This document shows, one piece after another, positions 41,168-50,048 of a DNA stretch of 64,000 bases. The DNA comes from Novosphingobium sp. (lineage in GTDB: Bacteria > Pseudomonadota > Alphaproteobacteria > Sphingomonadales > Sphingomonadaceae). A program made the position numbers and the translations under genes. Location: NCBI RefSeq assembly GCF_039595395.1, contig NZ_JBCNLP010000001.1:372001-436000 (forward strand). Direction: 5' to 3'. Numbering within the stretch: position 1 is the first letter of the stretch; the number at the start of each line of letters is the position of its first letter. The notes under the pieces are model-generated. The model saw nothing but the letters and a program-made list of their open reading frames with translations. It was not told the DNA's origin and did not search any database.

Positions 41168-41755
41168 TCAATGATAGGCGGTGAAGTGCTGGGCGGCGTA
41201 GACCGGCTTGCCGCCGATCAGCGCCATGGGCTCGATCTTGGAGGCGTGGCGCACATCATCGATGCGCACGCCACCGTTGCGGGCCTTGCGGCGCAGCACG
41301 TCACCCACGAACTGGCCCGGCATCGGCACAACCTTGCCCTGCTGCCACTCGGTTTCCAGACGATCGGTTGCGATCTTGCGGACCTCTACCATGGTATCGC
41401 CGATCAGCTTGGTGACCTGATAGTAATCGATGTTGGTCTGTTCGTAGCCCCACATGGCGCTGAGGACATCGCCCTCGGCGAGTCCGCGCCCGGCGCTCTT
41501 GCGTTCGGCGGTGCGGGCCTGCTGCATCTGCTTATGGGCGAGGCAGGAGGCGAAGAAACCCGCGATGCGCTGTTCGCGCTTGGCGGTGCTGCCGAAAGAG
41601 TAGTGCCACGTGGGCTTTTGCGACTTGCCGTAGAAGGTGACGGCATAGGGCTTGCCGTCACGCTCGTAGAGGTAGGCGACGGCGGTGGTGTGCAGGTGCT
41701 GCACCTTGCGGGCGCCCTTGGGGATGTAGAATTCGCGGGTGAGTGAGTAGCGCAT
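41168..41755 (-). CDS. Phage protein, unknown
   Basis: 195 residues. Start is fixed by the CGGCAAAAGGAGGCCGA block ending 4 nt before the ATG. Contains LYERDGKPYAVTFYGKSQKP, FYIPKGARKV, AMWGYEQTNIDYYQVTKLIG and GGVRIDDVRHASKIEPMALI. The aromatic-rich middle looks like a small alpha/beta domain; family unknown. Flanked on both sides by similar GC-rich spacers. Confidence 0.62.
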   Translation of the reverse strand: MRYSLTREFYIPKGARKVQHLHTTAVAYLYERDGKPYAVTFYGKSQKPTWHYSFGSTAKREQRIAGFFASCLAHKQMQQARTAERKSAGRGLAEGDVLSAMWGYEQTNIDYYQVTKLIGDTMVEVRKIATDRLETEWQQGKVVPMPGQFVGDVLRRKARNGGVRIDDVRHASKIEPMALIGGKPVYAAQHFTAYH

Positions 41756-41849
41756 CGGTCGGCCTCCTTTTGCCGGGTGATGCGGCCAGCTGGCCGCCCA
41801 TCATGCCGCCGGATCGGGGTAGGCCCGGACCCGGCGGCGATGGGGGCGG

Positions 41850-42089
41850 TCAGCTCACCGTGAAGCGGGAGTGGCCAAACGTCCCGGGAATGCAGGGCAG
41901 ATGCTTGAGGCGGCCAGCATCTTCCAACGCTTCGAAGAGCGAGAGGCCAGCGCCGGGCTTGGCTACATCTTCGCCCGTGATCTCGGCAATGCGGCGCCAG
42001 CTATAGCCGCCGTCAATCTCACCATTGCGGTTGGCGCAGCTACGGAGATAGGCGGCGCCTGCGTCGATCTGGGATTGTGTGAGGATCAT
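41850..42089 (-). CDS. Small phage protein, unknown
   Basis: 79 residues from the ATG at 42089 (GGAAGG 7 nt upstream), 2 nt after the previous stop. Sequence LTQSQIDAGAAYLRSCANRN, YSWRRIAEITGEDV and LFEALEDAGRLKHL. The pattern suggests a short HTH-like or helical protein; no family assignment. Confidence 0.55.
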   Translation of the reverse strand: MILTQSQIDAGAAYLRSCANRNGEIDGGYSWRRIAEITGEDVAKPGAGLSLFEALEDAGRLKHLPCIPGTFGHSRFTVS

Positions 42090-42091
42090 GG

Positions 42092-42223
42092 TCAGGCCTT
42101 CCGTGCTGCCATCCACACCAGATCGCCGAGCAGGCCGGTGTCGTAGCTGGTGGCGATGGTCTGGGCGGCGAAGACGAGAGCGGCGATGGTCAGGGCCAGA
42201 TCGCGGATGGTGCGGAGCGCCAT
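42092..42223 (-). CDS. Tiny membrane peptide
   Basis: 43 residues; one hydrophobic helix (DLALTIAALVFAAQTIAT) then DTGLLGDLVWMAARKA. GAGGAGG lies 8 nt before the ATG and the stop is 2 nt before the next gene, so it sits tightly in the operon. Confidence 0.48.
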   Translation of the reverse strand: MALRTIRDLALTIAALVFAAQTIATSYDTGLLGDLVWMAARKA

Positions 42224-42226
42224 GGA

Positions 42227-42424
42227 TCAGGCCTCCTCGCCCAGCTCTTCAAACTCGAAGTTCCAACCATTGATGGTCAGCATCTCGCCTTCGTTGAGGT
42301 CATAGGCCCGAAATGTACCGTCGAAATCAGCATCCTCTTGGATGAGGAGTTCAAGGCTGTGGCATCCGCCCTCGGCGAGAACTTCGCGGGTGTAGCCAAG
42401 GGTGCGGGCTTGATCTGCGGTCAT
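42227..42424 (-). CDS. Small acidic phage protein, unknown
   Basis: 65 residues from the ATG at 42424, placed by a CGGCAAAAGGAGGCCGA block. Sequence RTLGYTREVLAEGGCHSLEL, LIQEDADFDGTFRAYDLNEG and WNFEFEELGEE; acidic C-terminus. First gene of the second leftward cluster; an operator copy (42478-42494) lies 54 nt upstream. Confidence 0.58.
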   Translation of the reverse strand: MTADQARTLGYTREVLAEGGCHSLELLIQEDADFDGTFRAYDLNEGEMLTINGWNFEFEELGEEA

Positions 42425-42477
42425 GGTTTCGGCCTCCTTTTGCCGGAATGTTTGCGGCGCCTCGTCGGCACCCACAT

Positions 42478-42494
42478 TTATACATTCTGGAAAA
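42478..42494. promoter_or_regulatory. Phage operator, copy 4
   Basis: TTATACATTCTGGAAAA. A perfect minus-strand TTGACA lies at 42510-42505, so the operator occupies the region between -35 and the leftward gene; the -10 is unclear. Confidence 0.55.
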
Positions 42495-42693
42495 ATAAAT
42501 GACATGTCAACTAGGCATGAGAAAAAATTATTCAAGCCCGTCAGCCTGCCGATAGGCAGGCGGTGCGACGGGCTTTCTATTCGCCTTTCCAGTCTCTTAG
42601 AGCGCATCCCTTGCCTCTCTATACCCTGACCCGGACCCGTTTCTTTACAGCCAAAATTGACCCGAAGGCTGGGCGCGGGCGAAGGGTTCGGGG

Positions 42694-42919
42694 TGTCCTA
42701 AGTGCCGTGCTTTGTCCTGATGCTGTACTGTGATTTTATCGCTATATATCAATATATTGCGTCATTTATCCTAGTGTCCTGCCGTCCTAGCCTGATTTCA
42801 GGTCCGTGCGCTTATGCGCGCGTTTCATGCGCGACATATCGACCTAGGACAAATAGGACGCGTGTTATTTCAATGCCTTACCTGTCCTATTCATAATAAT
42901 TTCTAGGACAGTCAGGACG
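42694..42919. other. Iteron-like heptamer array, candidate phage replication origin
   Basis: Ten copies of a heptamer close to TGTCCTA: plus strand at 42694, 42713, 42767, 42775, 42783 and 42883; minus strand at 42845, 42854, 42904 and 42913. Several are 8-9 bp apart. They flank an AT-rich stretch (42731-42760, with ATATATC and ATATATTG). No convincing gene lies here, and the repeats are not seen elsewhere in the window. Confidence 0.6.
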
Positions 42920-42944
42920 GTGTGAGGCTGGGGATTGCCTCGAT

Positions 42945-42961
42945 TTATCCAATCTGTAAAA
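42945..42961. promoter_or_regulatory. Phage operator, copy 5 (beside origin-like array)
   Basis: TTATCCAATCTGTAAAA, 26 bp past the last heptamer. A TTGCCT at 42935-42940 could serve as a rightward -35, with a weak -10. Confidence 0.5.
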
Positions 42962-43661
42962 ACCTGCGTCCAATGACACCGGACCTCGCCACCCTGCTGA
43001 ATAAAGAATGGGGCGGATATGCCATCCGACCCGTGTTTCGTCGGCGGGTGCGTCGGGGTCTGGAGAATTTCGCGCGCGGCGCGGAATGCCTGGGCACGAT
43101 CAAGGCAAGGGATTTGCCCAGCGCTGGCGTGGTGGCGGCTCGATGTGGGGCTGCCGCCACGCCCATTGATTTTCAAGGGTTTATCGTTGGCGTCATGGGG
43201 CCCGTCGCATGGGCCATGTCGCACGGCACGGCTAAGTGGCCTGTTTCCTCACGCTTTTTCTGGGTGCGTCGTCTGATTGCCAGTCTGACGACGCCGGGCG
43301 CCATCCGATCCGCCTCAGCCAGCGGCCCCGCCGCCCGGGGCGCCGGGCCGGAGGGGGGCTTTCCCCTTTCGGTTCGCGGGCGAACCCCCTTCGCGTGTCG
43401 CGCCCGTGCGGCCGGAAATCTGGAAAATTCGGCCCCGGCCTTGGCTTGCCGCCTTGGCTGCCCTGACGGACCGGGGAACACGGGCGCAAAGTTTTGGAAT
43501 TCGCCGCTGGGGTCCGGGGTGCGGGGCTTGCACAAAGCGCTGATCTTAGGCGGAGAATCCGCAGGACAGCGCCAAAAGCGCTATGAGGGCGAGTTGTCGG
43601 TAGCCGGGCATTTCCCGCTCGATCAGGGCAAGAATCGCTTCGTAGAATCGACGGTGGCCTG
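42962..43661. other. 700-bp region without supported gene before terminase
   Basis: A plus-strand frame (42922-43662, 246 residues) ends exactly at the terminase start (TGATG) but has no clear ribosome site, unusual composition and no recognisable domain. A 7-bp hairpin (CGTCGTC 43267-43273 / GACGACG 43287-43293) lies within. Possibly a packaging or late-promoter region. Confidence 0.35.
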
Positions 43662-44486
43662 ATGTCAACGGACCGGCCCAGCCTTGACCGCGCATTCCAT
43701 GAGGAAGCGGGTGAAAACCGCGCGATATTCGGCGCTGATGTCTCGGCTGACCAGTTGGACATGTGGCGCGACCGCGACGGCAAGCTGCCCGGCAACATCT
43801 TCCAGATGGCGCGACAGCAGGCGGCCCAGCGCGGCGCCGGGCGCCCGAAGGGAAGCCGGAACCGGCGGAGCGAGGATCTGGCGCGGCTGATCGTGCATCA
43901 GCATGGCGATCCCGTGATGGCGATGGCCAGCATGTATTCGCGCCCGCTCGACCAGATGGTTGAGGCCCTGCTGATCGCCGATGGCACGCAAGAGCGCCAG
44001 CGCCAGTTGGATGAGAATATCCAGGAACTGTCGATGGCGGTGAAGCTGGCGGCGGGGGCGATCAAGGGCGCCGGCGCGGATATGGAGGCGATCAACCGCT
44101 TGGCCGATGCCTGCGAGGCGCTGGAATCGGTGTCGCGCCGTAGCCAGGGCAAGCCGGGCGATCTGGCGATCAAGGCGCTGAATGTGCAGCTCGCCGCCGC
44201 CAAGGCCACGGCGGAATATGTCCACAGCAAGAAGCCGGTGGAGGCTGTGGTCAAGCATCAGGCCGATGCGGTCATCATGTTCCCCAGTCTTTCGGGCATC
44301 CGTGGCAGCAATTTCGACCAGCTCGACAGCGGTACGCGCGAGGCTGAGAAGATCATCCAGCGCAGTCTGGCATCGGGCGCGATCACGGCAGACATGCTGG
44401 TCAATATGCGCTTCGTCGATGGCCAGTTGATCGATGCGGATGATCGCCCGGTCGAGTTCGACGACGAAGCCGGGGATGAAGGATGA
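43662..44486 (+). CDS. Terminase small subunit (probable)
   Basis: 274 residues immediately upstream of the large terminase and overlapping it by 4 nt. The N-terminal part ends in a basic GRPKGSRNRRSEDLARLIV stretch (about 58-78) found in phage small terminase or DNA-binding proteins, followed by a long helical region. The assignment rests on position and this basic motif. Binds DNA and recruits the large subunit in related phages. Confidence 0.68.
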   Translation: MSTDRPSLDRAFHEEAGENRAIFGADVSADQLDMWRDRDGKLPGNIFQMARQQAAQRGAGRPKGSRNRRSEDLARLIVHQHGDPVMAMASMYSRPLDQMVEALLIADGTQERQRQLDENIQELSMAVKLAAGAIKGAGADMEAINRLADACEALESVSRRSQGKPGDLAIKALNVQLAAAKATAEYVHSKKPVEAVVKHQADAVIMFPSLSGIRGSNFDQLDSGTREAEKIIQRSLASGAITADMLVNMRFVDGQLIDADDRPVEFDDEAGDEG

Positions 44487-46096
44487 GCGCCGGGCCGGGC
44501 TTTGTGCAGCTCATGGCGCCGGTCGGCCCGGTGGCAGAGGCATTCGTTGCAGATCAGACGATCCTCTGCGGGATCATGGGCCCCTATGGCTCGGCCAAAA
44601 CCACGAGCTGCATCCGCAAAATCATCACCAGCCCAGCTTATCAAAATCCCTCGCCGATTGATGGCGTGAGGCGGGTGCGCTGGTGTGTGGTGCGTGACAC
44701 CTATGCGCAGTTGGAAACCAACGTCCTCAATAGCTGGTTCACGTGGTTTCCCAAAACGCTGGGCGATTTCAACGGCAATGACATGCGCCACACCATCACG
44801 TTTCAGGTGGCGCAGCTCGACGGCAGCCCCGCCGAGACATGGCAGGTCGAAGTCTACTTCCGCGCGATGGGCGACCGGAAGGCAGAGGAAGTTCTCAAGG
44901 GATTGGAGCTGACAGGCCTATGGCTGAACGAAACCGACACGCTGGACCGCGGCGTGTTGAGCTTCGGCATCGGGCGAACGGGCCGTTACCCGTCAGCAGC
45001 GAACGGCGGGTGCCAGTACCGCGCAGTGATCGCCGACTTCAACGCCCCGGACGTGGACAACTGGACCTATGAGGTTTTCGTTGAAGGCAAACTGCCGATC
45101 AGCGATGAGCAGCTCAAGGAACTGAAAGAACGCCTCGGGCCGCGCGTGGGCGTGTCGTTCCACCGCCAGCCCGGCGGGCGTTCTCAGAACCCAACGCCTG
45201 AAAACATCAAGAACCTTCCCGACGGTTATTATGAAATGACCATGCTTGGTCTTTCAGAGAACCATATCAGGCGGTTCATCGATAATGAATTTGGTGCTGT
45301 TCGTAATGGGCAGCCGGTGTTTCCCGAATACAATGACCGGTTTCATTGCATTCCTGAGGGGATCAAGCCGCTTAAGGGCGTACCGGTCGGCATCGGCTTC
45401 GATGGCGGTTCCACGCCTGCGGCGCTGTTCGGCCAGCGCTGCCCAGATACCGGGCAGGTCCGCGTGCTGCGCGAGCTTGTGGTGTTTTCCGACAGCGCCG
45501 ATCAGGAGCTTGAGCGCCTGGGCCCCGAAACCTTCGGGGAGATGATGGCCGAGGTGTGGCTGGAGCATTTCGCCAATTGCGAGTTCGATACCGCATGGTG
45601 CGATCCCGCTGCGCTCTATGGCGACGAATATGCCGATAGCTGGGCTCGGCTGTGCTGGAAGGCCTTCTGCAAGCGCATCGGTGCGAAGGCTCGGCAATGG
45701 AAGATGAAGGCCGCGCCGGTCAAGGGCAACCGCCTGCCAGAGCGCATCGAGGGCGTCCGCCGCCTGCTGACCCACAGCCCTGCCGGGCGCCCGGGTTACG
45801 TCATCGCGGGGGATGCCTGTCGCTATCTGCGGCGCGGCTTCAACAACGGCTATGTCATCCAGCGTGTCCAGATGTCGAGCGGGCAGGGCCGCTGGAAAGA
45901 CGAGCCGGTCAAGAACGATTTCAGCCATTGTCATGACGGCAACCAGTATCTGGTGGCGGGTCTGACCAGGCGTGGCGCCGAGGCCGATGTAGTGCGCGGC
46001 GATGTCCGCGAGGATCGCAGCGAGAAGCGCGCGGGCCGGTCCAAGGTGAATTTCGGCAGCAGCCCCTTCGCGCCACCCCAAAGGAGTAACCGCTGA
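44483..46096 (+). CDS. terL: Terminase large subunit
   Basis: 537 residues. ATPase domain: Walker A-like GPYGSAKTTS (residues 33-42), then WCVVRDTYAQLETNVLNSW and a Walker B region LTGLWLNETDTL. The nuclease domain starts near GIGFDGGSTP (first catalytic Asp), with later FDTAWCDPA and VKNDFSHCHDGNQYLV Asp clusters. It packages phage DNA into proheads. Overlaps the following small gene by 1 nt. Confidence 0.88.
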   Translation: MSAGPGFVQLMAPVGPVAEAFVADQTILCGIMGPYGSAKTTSCIRKIITSPAYQNPSPIDGVRRVRWCVVRDTYAQLETNVLNSWFTWFPKTLGDFNGNDMRHTITFQVAQLDGSPAETWQVEVYFRAMGDRKAEEVLKGLELTGLWLNETDTLDRGVLSFGIGRTGRYPSAANGGCQYRAVIADFNAPDVDNWTYEVFVEGKLPISDEQLKELKERLGPRVGVSFHRQPGGRSQNPTPENIKNLPDGYYEMTMLGLSENHIRRFIDNEFGAVRNGQPVFPEYNDRFHCIPEGIKPLKGVPVGIGFDGGSTPAALFGQRCPDTGQVRVLRELVVFSDSADQELERLGPETFGEMMAEVWLEHFANCEFDTAWCDPAALYGDEYADSWARLCWKAFCKRIGAKARQWKMKAAPVKGNRLPERIEGVRRLLTHSPAGRPGYVIAGDACRYLRRGFNNGYVIQRVQMSSGQGRWKDEPVKNDFSHCHDGNQYLVAGLTRRGAEADVVRGDVREDRSEKRAGRSKVNFGSSPFAPPQRSNR

Positions 46097-46341
46097 TGAC
46101 CTTCGCCCTGCCTGCGCTGGGTGCGGCGCTGATCGGCACCGCCGCGACCGCCATCACCACGGCTCTTGTCAGCAAGCCATCTCAGCAGGTCGCGGTGCAG
46201 CAGGCCCAGCCTGTCACCGTGCGTCAGAATTCGGCGGTGGCCGATGCAATAACCGCCCGGCGCGGCAGCGCGGCGAACATGCGCACAGGCTCTGGGGGAG
46301 CCGAGGCCTCCACCGGCCTCAAGACGAAACTCGGCGCATAG
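46096..46341 (+). CDS. Small phage protein, unknown
   Basis: 81 residues: a hydrophobic N-terminus (ALPALGAALIGTAATAITTA) that may be a membrane anchor, then a Gln/Val-rich QQVAVQQAQPVTVRQN stretch and a Gly-rich tail. Sits between terminase and coiled-coil protein genes. Function unknown. Confidence 0.58.
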   Translation: MTFALPALGAALIGTAATAITTALVSKPSQQVAVQQAQPVTVRQNSAVADAITARRGSAANMRTGSGGAEASTGLKTKLGA

Positions 46342-46351
46342 GAGAAGACCC

Positions 46352-47128
46352 ATGGATCTGACCGAACTGCTGAAAGGCAGCCTCCCCACGATCACGGCGC
46401 AATTCGCCAATCTGAGCGATGATGACATCGTCCAGCTCATCGCGCTGGAAGCTACCGCCGCTAAACCTCGCTCCGGCCTGCTGGCTTCTCTGAAGACCGA
46501 GCAGCAAGCGCGTGGCGGCGATGGCACCGCCCGTGATGAGAATGACGCGCTGATCGCCGCCGAGGCGCAGGTTGCCGAACTCACTGCCCTCAACGCCGGT
46601 CTGACCGATGCCAACACGGCGCTGTCCGCACAGGTTGAGGATTTGCAGGGGCAGGTTGCCACGTTGACGACCAGCAATGCCAGCCTGACTGCGGCGACCG
46701 CCGATACCGATGCTCTGCGCGAACAGATCGAGGAACTGCAATTGCAGCTCTCCGATATGGGCGTGCCAGCTTCGGTGGGCACGGTCGATGGAAAGACTGT
46801 GGTGCTGATCGTCGGCGGCAGTCTGGATGGCCTGACGCGCGTGGTGTTCGCCGACGCCACCGATCATTTGCTGGAACAGATCCCGGCGCTGCAATTCCCG
46901 GCGTCCGTCCTTGTGAAGGGCGATGACGGCACCGTGGTGTTGAACGCCCCGATCAGCTTCCCGCGCTTCGGCCCGACCAGCGATGTCAGTTCGGCATGGC
47001 TGGTGGGCGATGCCACGGATGAGGGGCTGGCCGGCGCCGTGTGCCGTCTGGTCATTCCGGTCGGCGTCGGCGGCGGCAGGGCAGTGGAGTTGCCCGCCGG
47101 GCATCTGCGCTTCTCGCTCAACGCATAA
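46352..47128 (+). CDS. Coiled-coil phage protein, unknown
   Basis: 258 residues; AGGAGA lies before the ATG. A coiled coil (about 65-140; AEAQVAELTALNAGLTDANT and ALREQIEELQLQLSDM) leads into a beta-rich C-terminal domain with TVVLIVGGSLDGLTRVVFAD. It precedes the portal gene, so a head or packaging role is possible. Confidence 0.6.
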   Translation: MDLTELLKGSLPTITAQFANLSDDDIVQLIALEATAAKPRSGLLASLKTEQQARGGDGTARDENDALIAAEAQVAELTALNAGLTDANTALSAQVEDLQGQVATLTTSNASLTAATADTDALREQIEELQLQLSDMGVPASVGTVDGKTVVLIVGGSLDGLTRVVFADATDHLLEQIPALQFPASVLVKGDDGTVVLNAPISFPRFGPTSDVSSAWLVGDATDEGLAGAVCRLVIPVGVGGGRAVELPAGHLRFSLNA

Positions 47129-47150
47129 TCTCTGACGGGGGCAAAGGGCC

Positions 47151-48842
47151 GTGTTCGATCCCAACAACATCCGCCTCAATCAGGCGCGCATGGAAAAGAA
47201 CCGTTCAACGCATGATCGCTATTGGACGGAGATCGCGGCCCTTTGCTACCCGGAGCTTGAGAGCTTTCAGGGCGGCCAGATGAAGCAAAGCCCATGGATG
47301 CGCAATCAGGTGCGCAGCGTGGGCAGCCATGATCCCTATACGGTCGAGGCGGTGCAGGACGGTGTTTCGCTGTTCGAATCCTATGTCATGCCCAGGGGGC
47401 AGCGTTGGCAGAAGCTGGCGCTGGGCGATGAAGAGCTGATGAAGGACGTGGAAGTCCTGCAATGGCTCGAAAAGGTGGAAATCCGCCTGTTTGGCCTGCG
47501 CAACGACCCTGAGAGCGGTTTCGTTGCGAACATTCATGACTCTGCCATGAGCCTGTTCACCTTCGGCCCGCAGAGCCTGTGGGTGGATGATCGCTATGAC
47601 GATTATGGCCGCTGGGCGGGCCTTCGCTACGAAAGCGAGTATATCGGCGATATCTGGGTGGAGCGCGATGCTTCTGGCCGGATTATCCGCATCCATCGCC
47701 GCATCGTCATGACGGCGGAACAGGCGCATATCAAGTGGGGCGCCAAGGCGCCCGAGCTGGTGCGCAAGGCCATGGAGGGCAACGCCAAAAACCAGCAGCA
47801 GGAATTTGAGTTCCTGCATGTGATCGAGCGCAACACGAAGATGGACGCGAACCGCATCGATGCGGCGGGCAAGCCGTGGCTGGGCTGCTATTACTCGGTG
47901 TCGGACAATGCCGTGTTCGACATCGGCGGCTATCATTCGCTGCCGCGTCTGGTGTCATCCTTCCGTCGCCCGGGCAATGTCACCTATGGTCGCAGCCCGG
48001 CGATGACGGCGCTGCCGCTGATCCGCAAATGCATGCAGATCGATTGGGATCGCTCGCTGGGCGCCGAGCTGCGCCTGCTGCCGCCGCTGCTGACCGCCGA
48101 TAACGAGCTGGACAATGCGGTGCTGGAGTTGCGGGCGCTGGGCGTAACGGAAGGCGGGCTCAATGATCGCGGGGAGCCGCTGGTCAAGGAATTCCTGACG
48201 CAATCCGACGCGAATGATGCCGAAAAACTCTATGCCGAGGCGCGCCAGCTTGAGGACAAGATCTTCTTCCGCGATATGCTGCAGCTTGACCGGGAATACA
48301 AATCGCACATCCCGGCGGCACGCATCGAGGAGGAGCGGAGCGAAAAGGGCATCCTTCTGGCGCCGCTGAGCATGCAGGAGGCCGAATGGCTTTCACCCAT
48401 GACGGCGCGCGAAATGACGCTGATGGCGCGCCACGGCATGATGGATGACATGCCCGACAAGGTGAAGGCCTATCTGCATGCCCAGGGTACTCTGGGCCTG
48501 AAATATGACAATGGGCTGACCCAGTTGCAGGAGGCAGGCAAGAGCGCCGCTTTCCTGTCCGTCGCGGGGCAGATCGGCTCGCTGGCCCAGTTCAACCCGC
48601 AATATGTCGAGTTCTTCAACCGGGAATATCCGCCGGAGAAGGTCATCACCGAGCTTGGCCGGATCGCCGGCATCCCCGCCTCGATGCGCTCGACCGAAGA
48701 GGAGCGCGCGGCCTTCGATCAGCAGCAGGCGCAGAAAGCCCAGCTGGATCAGCTGCTGGCCGCCGCGCCCGCGCTGGCCGGTGCCGCCAAGGATGCCGCT
48801 GCCGCTGGCCAGCCTATGCCATCCGGCATGATGGGGGCCTGA
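47151..48842 (+). CDS. Portal (head-tail connector) protein, T7-like
   Basis: 563 residues from a GTG at 47151. Features of podovirus connectors: WTEIAALCYPELESFQGG near the N-terminus, PYTVEAVQDGVSLFESYVMP, LFTFGPQSLWVD, and a central NVTYGRSPAMTALPLIRKC. The C-terminal part is helical with Ala-rich tail. T7 gp8 is of similar length (about 535). Forms the dodecameric ring for DNA entry. Confidence 0.85.
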   Translation: MFDPNNIRLNQARMEKNRSTHDRYWTEIAALCYPELESFQGGQMKQSPWMRNQVRSVGSHDPYTVEAVQDGVSLFESYVMPRGQRWQKLALGDEELMKDVEVLQWLEKVEIRLFGLRNDPESGFVANIHDSAMSLFTFGPQSLWVDDRYDDYGRWAGLRYESEYIGDIWVERDASGRIIRIHRRIVMTAEQAHIKWGAKAPELVRKAMEGNAKNQQQEFEFLHVIERNTKMDANRIDAAGKPWLGCYYSVSDNAVFDIGGYHSLPRLVSSFRRPGNVTYGRSPAMTALPLIRKCMQIDWDRSLGAELRLLPPLLTADNELDNAVLELRALGVTEGGLNDRGEPLVKEFLTQSDANDAEKLYAEARQLEDKIFFRDMLQLDREYKSHIPAARIEEERSEKGILLAPLSMQEAEWLSPMTAREMTLMARHGMMDDMPDKVKAYLHAQGTLGLKYDNGLTQLQEAGKSAAFLSVAGQIGSLAQFNPQYVEFFNREYPPEKVITELGRIAGIPASMRSTEEERAAFDQQQAQKAQLDQLLAAAPALAGAAKDAAAAGQPMPSGMMGA

Positions 48843-48843
48843 T

Positions 48844-49191
48844 ATGTCGCTTGCGGATGAAGTCTCGGCCTTGTCGGCCCGGATGGCACAGCCATCGATC
48901 GCTGATCGCACGCGCCAGAAGTTGAGCGCCTATCGCAGCCTGACCAAGGCCTATCGGACCTGCTTCCTCGATGCGGACGGCAACCTGACCGAGCACGGGA
49001 AAGAGGTTCTCAAAAACCTCTCGGCCAAGGCCAGGATTGGGCGGGCCGTGCGTGGTCGCACCGCCGAGGAAATCCAGTTCGACGAAGGCGCGCGCTCCAT
49101 CGTGCTGCACCTGATGACGGCGATGCATCTGGATCATGACCATTTGGAGCGCATGGCGCGCAAAGTAAGGGAGAATCGCGGACATGAGTGA
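48844..49191 (+). CDS. Bbp19-like phage protein
   Basis: 115 residues, starting 1 nt after the portal stop. The core AYRTCFLDADGNLTEHGKEV, LKNLSAKARIGRAVRGRTA and EGARSIVLHLMTAMHLD matches the short Bbp19-type domain found next to portal genes in podoviruses. Function unknown; overlaps scaffold start by 8 nt. Confidence 0.65.
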   Translation: MSLADEVSALSARMAQPSIADRTRQKLSAYRSLTKAYRTCFLDADGNLTEHGKEVLKNLSAKARIGRAVRGRTAEEIQFDEGARSIVLHLMTAMHLDHDHLERMARKVRENRGHE

Positions 49192-50047
49192 TCTGGTGAC
49201 GGGCGCCCTAGGGGTGCAGGAGCCTTCGGACAACGGCGCTGCTGCTGCTGCTGCTGCGGGGGGCGATGGTGGCGGGCAGGGTGGCGCAAGTGCCCCGGCA
49301 TGGATGGCTGGTCTAGCCGATGAAGGCATGCGCGCCGACCCCGAGCTGTCGCGCTATGCCACCATCGATGATCTGGCCAAGGGCTTCAAGGAAACGCGCA
49401 CCTGGGCGCGCGGGCGCGTGGCGATCCCCAACGCCGAAACCGACGACAATGGCTGGCGCGAATTCGGCGAGCGCCTGCGCCCCGAGAAAGCCACGGATTA
49501 CGATATTCCGCTGCTTGAGGGCAGCGATACGGCCATGGCGGACAAGTACCGCGAATTTGCCCATGGCCTTGGAATGCCCGCGCGCTGGGCGAAGGCGAAT
49601 GCGGAATTCCACAATCAGTTCATCAGCGACAGCCTGAGCCGGGTCGAGCAGCAGGCCAAGGATGGCATGAAAGCGGTGGAGCTGGAAATGGGCGGGGTAG
49701 CCTATAACCAGCGGATGGAGGCCACCGAAAACATGATGAAGGCGCACTTCGGCGGCGACTTCGATGTGATCACCAACCTGACAACCTCGCTGGGTGCCGA
49801 AAAGACTCTGCGGTTTCTTTTTTCCATGGCAGAGAAAACCGGAGAGCTGGGCAAGGTGGACAGCACCGATGTCTCACTGCGCATGGGCGGCATGACGCCC
49901 GAATCTGCACAAGGCGAAATCAACCGCCTCAGCGGTGACACAAGCCCGGCAGGCAAGGCATGGATGCAGCAGGCCAAGATCAAGGGAACGCCCGAGCATA
50001 CGCGCTGGAATGCGCTGAACGATGCCGCTGCGGGGCCTAAAAAGTGA
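49184..50047 (+). CDS. Scaffold/capsid-assembly protein (T7 gp9-like)
   Basis: 287 residues directly after the portal genes and before the capsid, the position of T7 gp9. Low-complexity N-terminus (poly-Ala run from GCT repeats at 49239-49258, then Gly-rich), then PDELSRYATIDDLAKGFKET-like and YDIPLLEGSDTAMADKYREF segments and a helical C-terminus. Such proteins guide prohead assembly and are removed before packaging. Confidence 0.72.
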   Translation: MSDLVTGALGVQEPSDNGAAAAAAAGGDGGGQGGASAPAWMAGLADEGMRADPELSRYATIDDLAKGFKETRTWARGRVAIPNAETDDNGWREFGERLRPEKATDYDIPLLEGSDTAMADKYREFAHGLGMPARWAKANAEFHNQFISDSLSRVEQQAKDGMKAVELEMGGVAYNQRMEATENMMKAHFGGDFDVITNLTTSLGAEKTLRFLFSMAEKTGELGKVDSTDVSLRMGGMTPESAQGEINRLSGDTSPAGKAWMQQAKIKGTPEHTRWNALNDAAAGPKK

Positions 50048-50048
50048 C

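Noticed and set aside
42702..42896. Plus-strand 64-codon frame in the heptamer array
   Set aside because: Built from the repeats and AT-rich stretch; no ribosome site.
42922..43662. 246-codon plus-strand frame before terminase
   Set aside because: Codon use unlike neighbouring genes, no domain, no Shine-Dalgarno; touching the terminase start may be chance.
49239..49258. GCT microsatellite
   Set aside because: Encodes a poly-Ala run in the scaffold linker; a slippage-prone tract but ordinary for low-complexity linkers.
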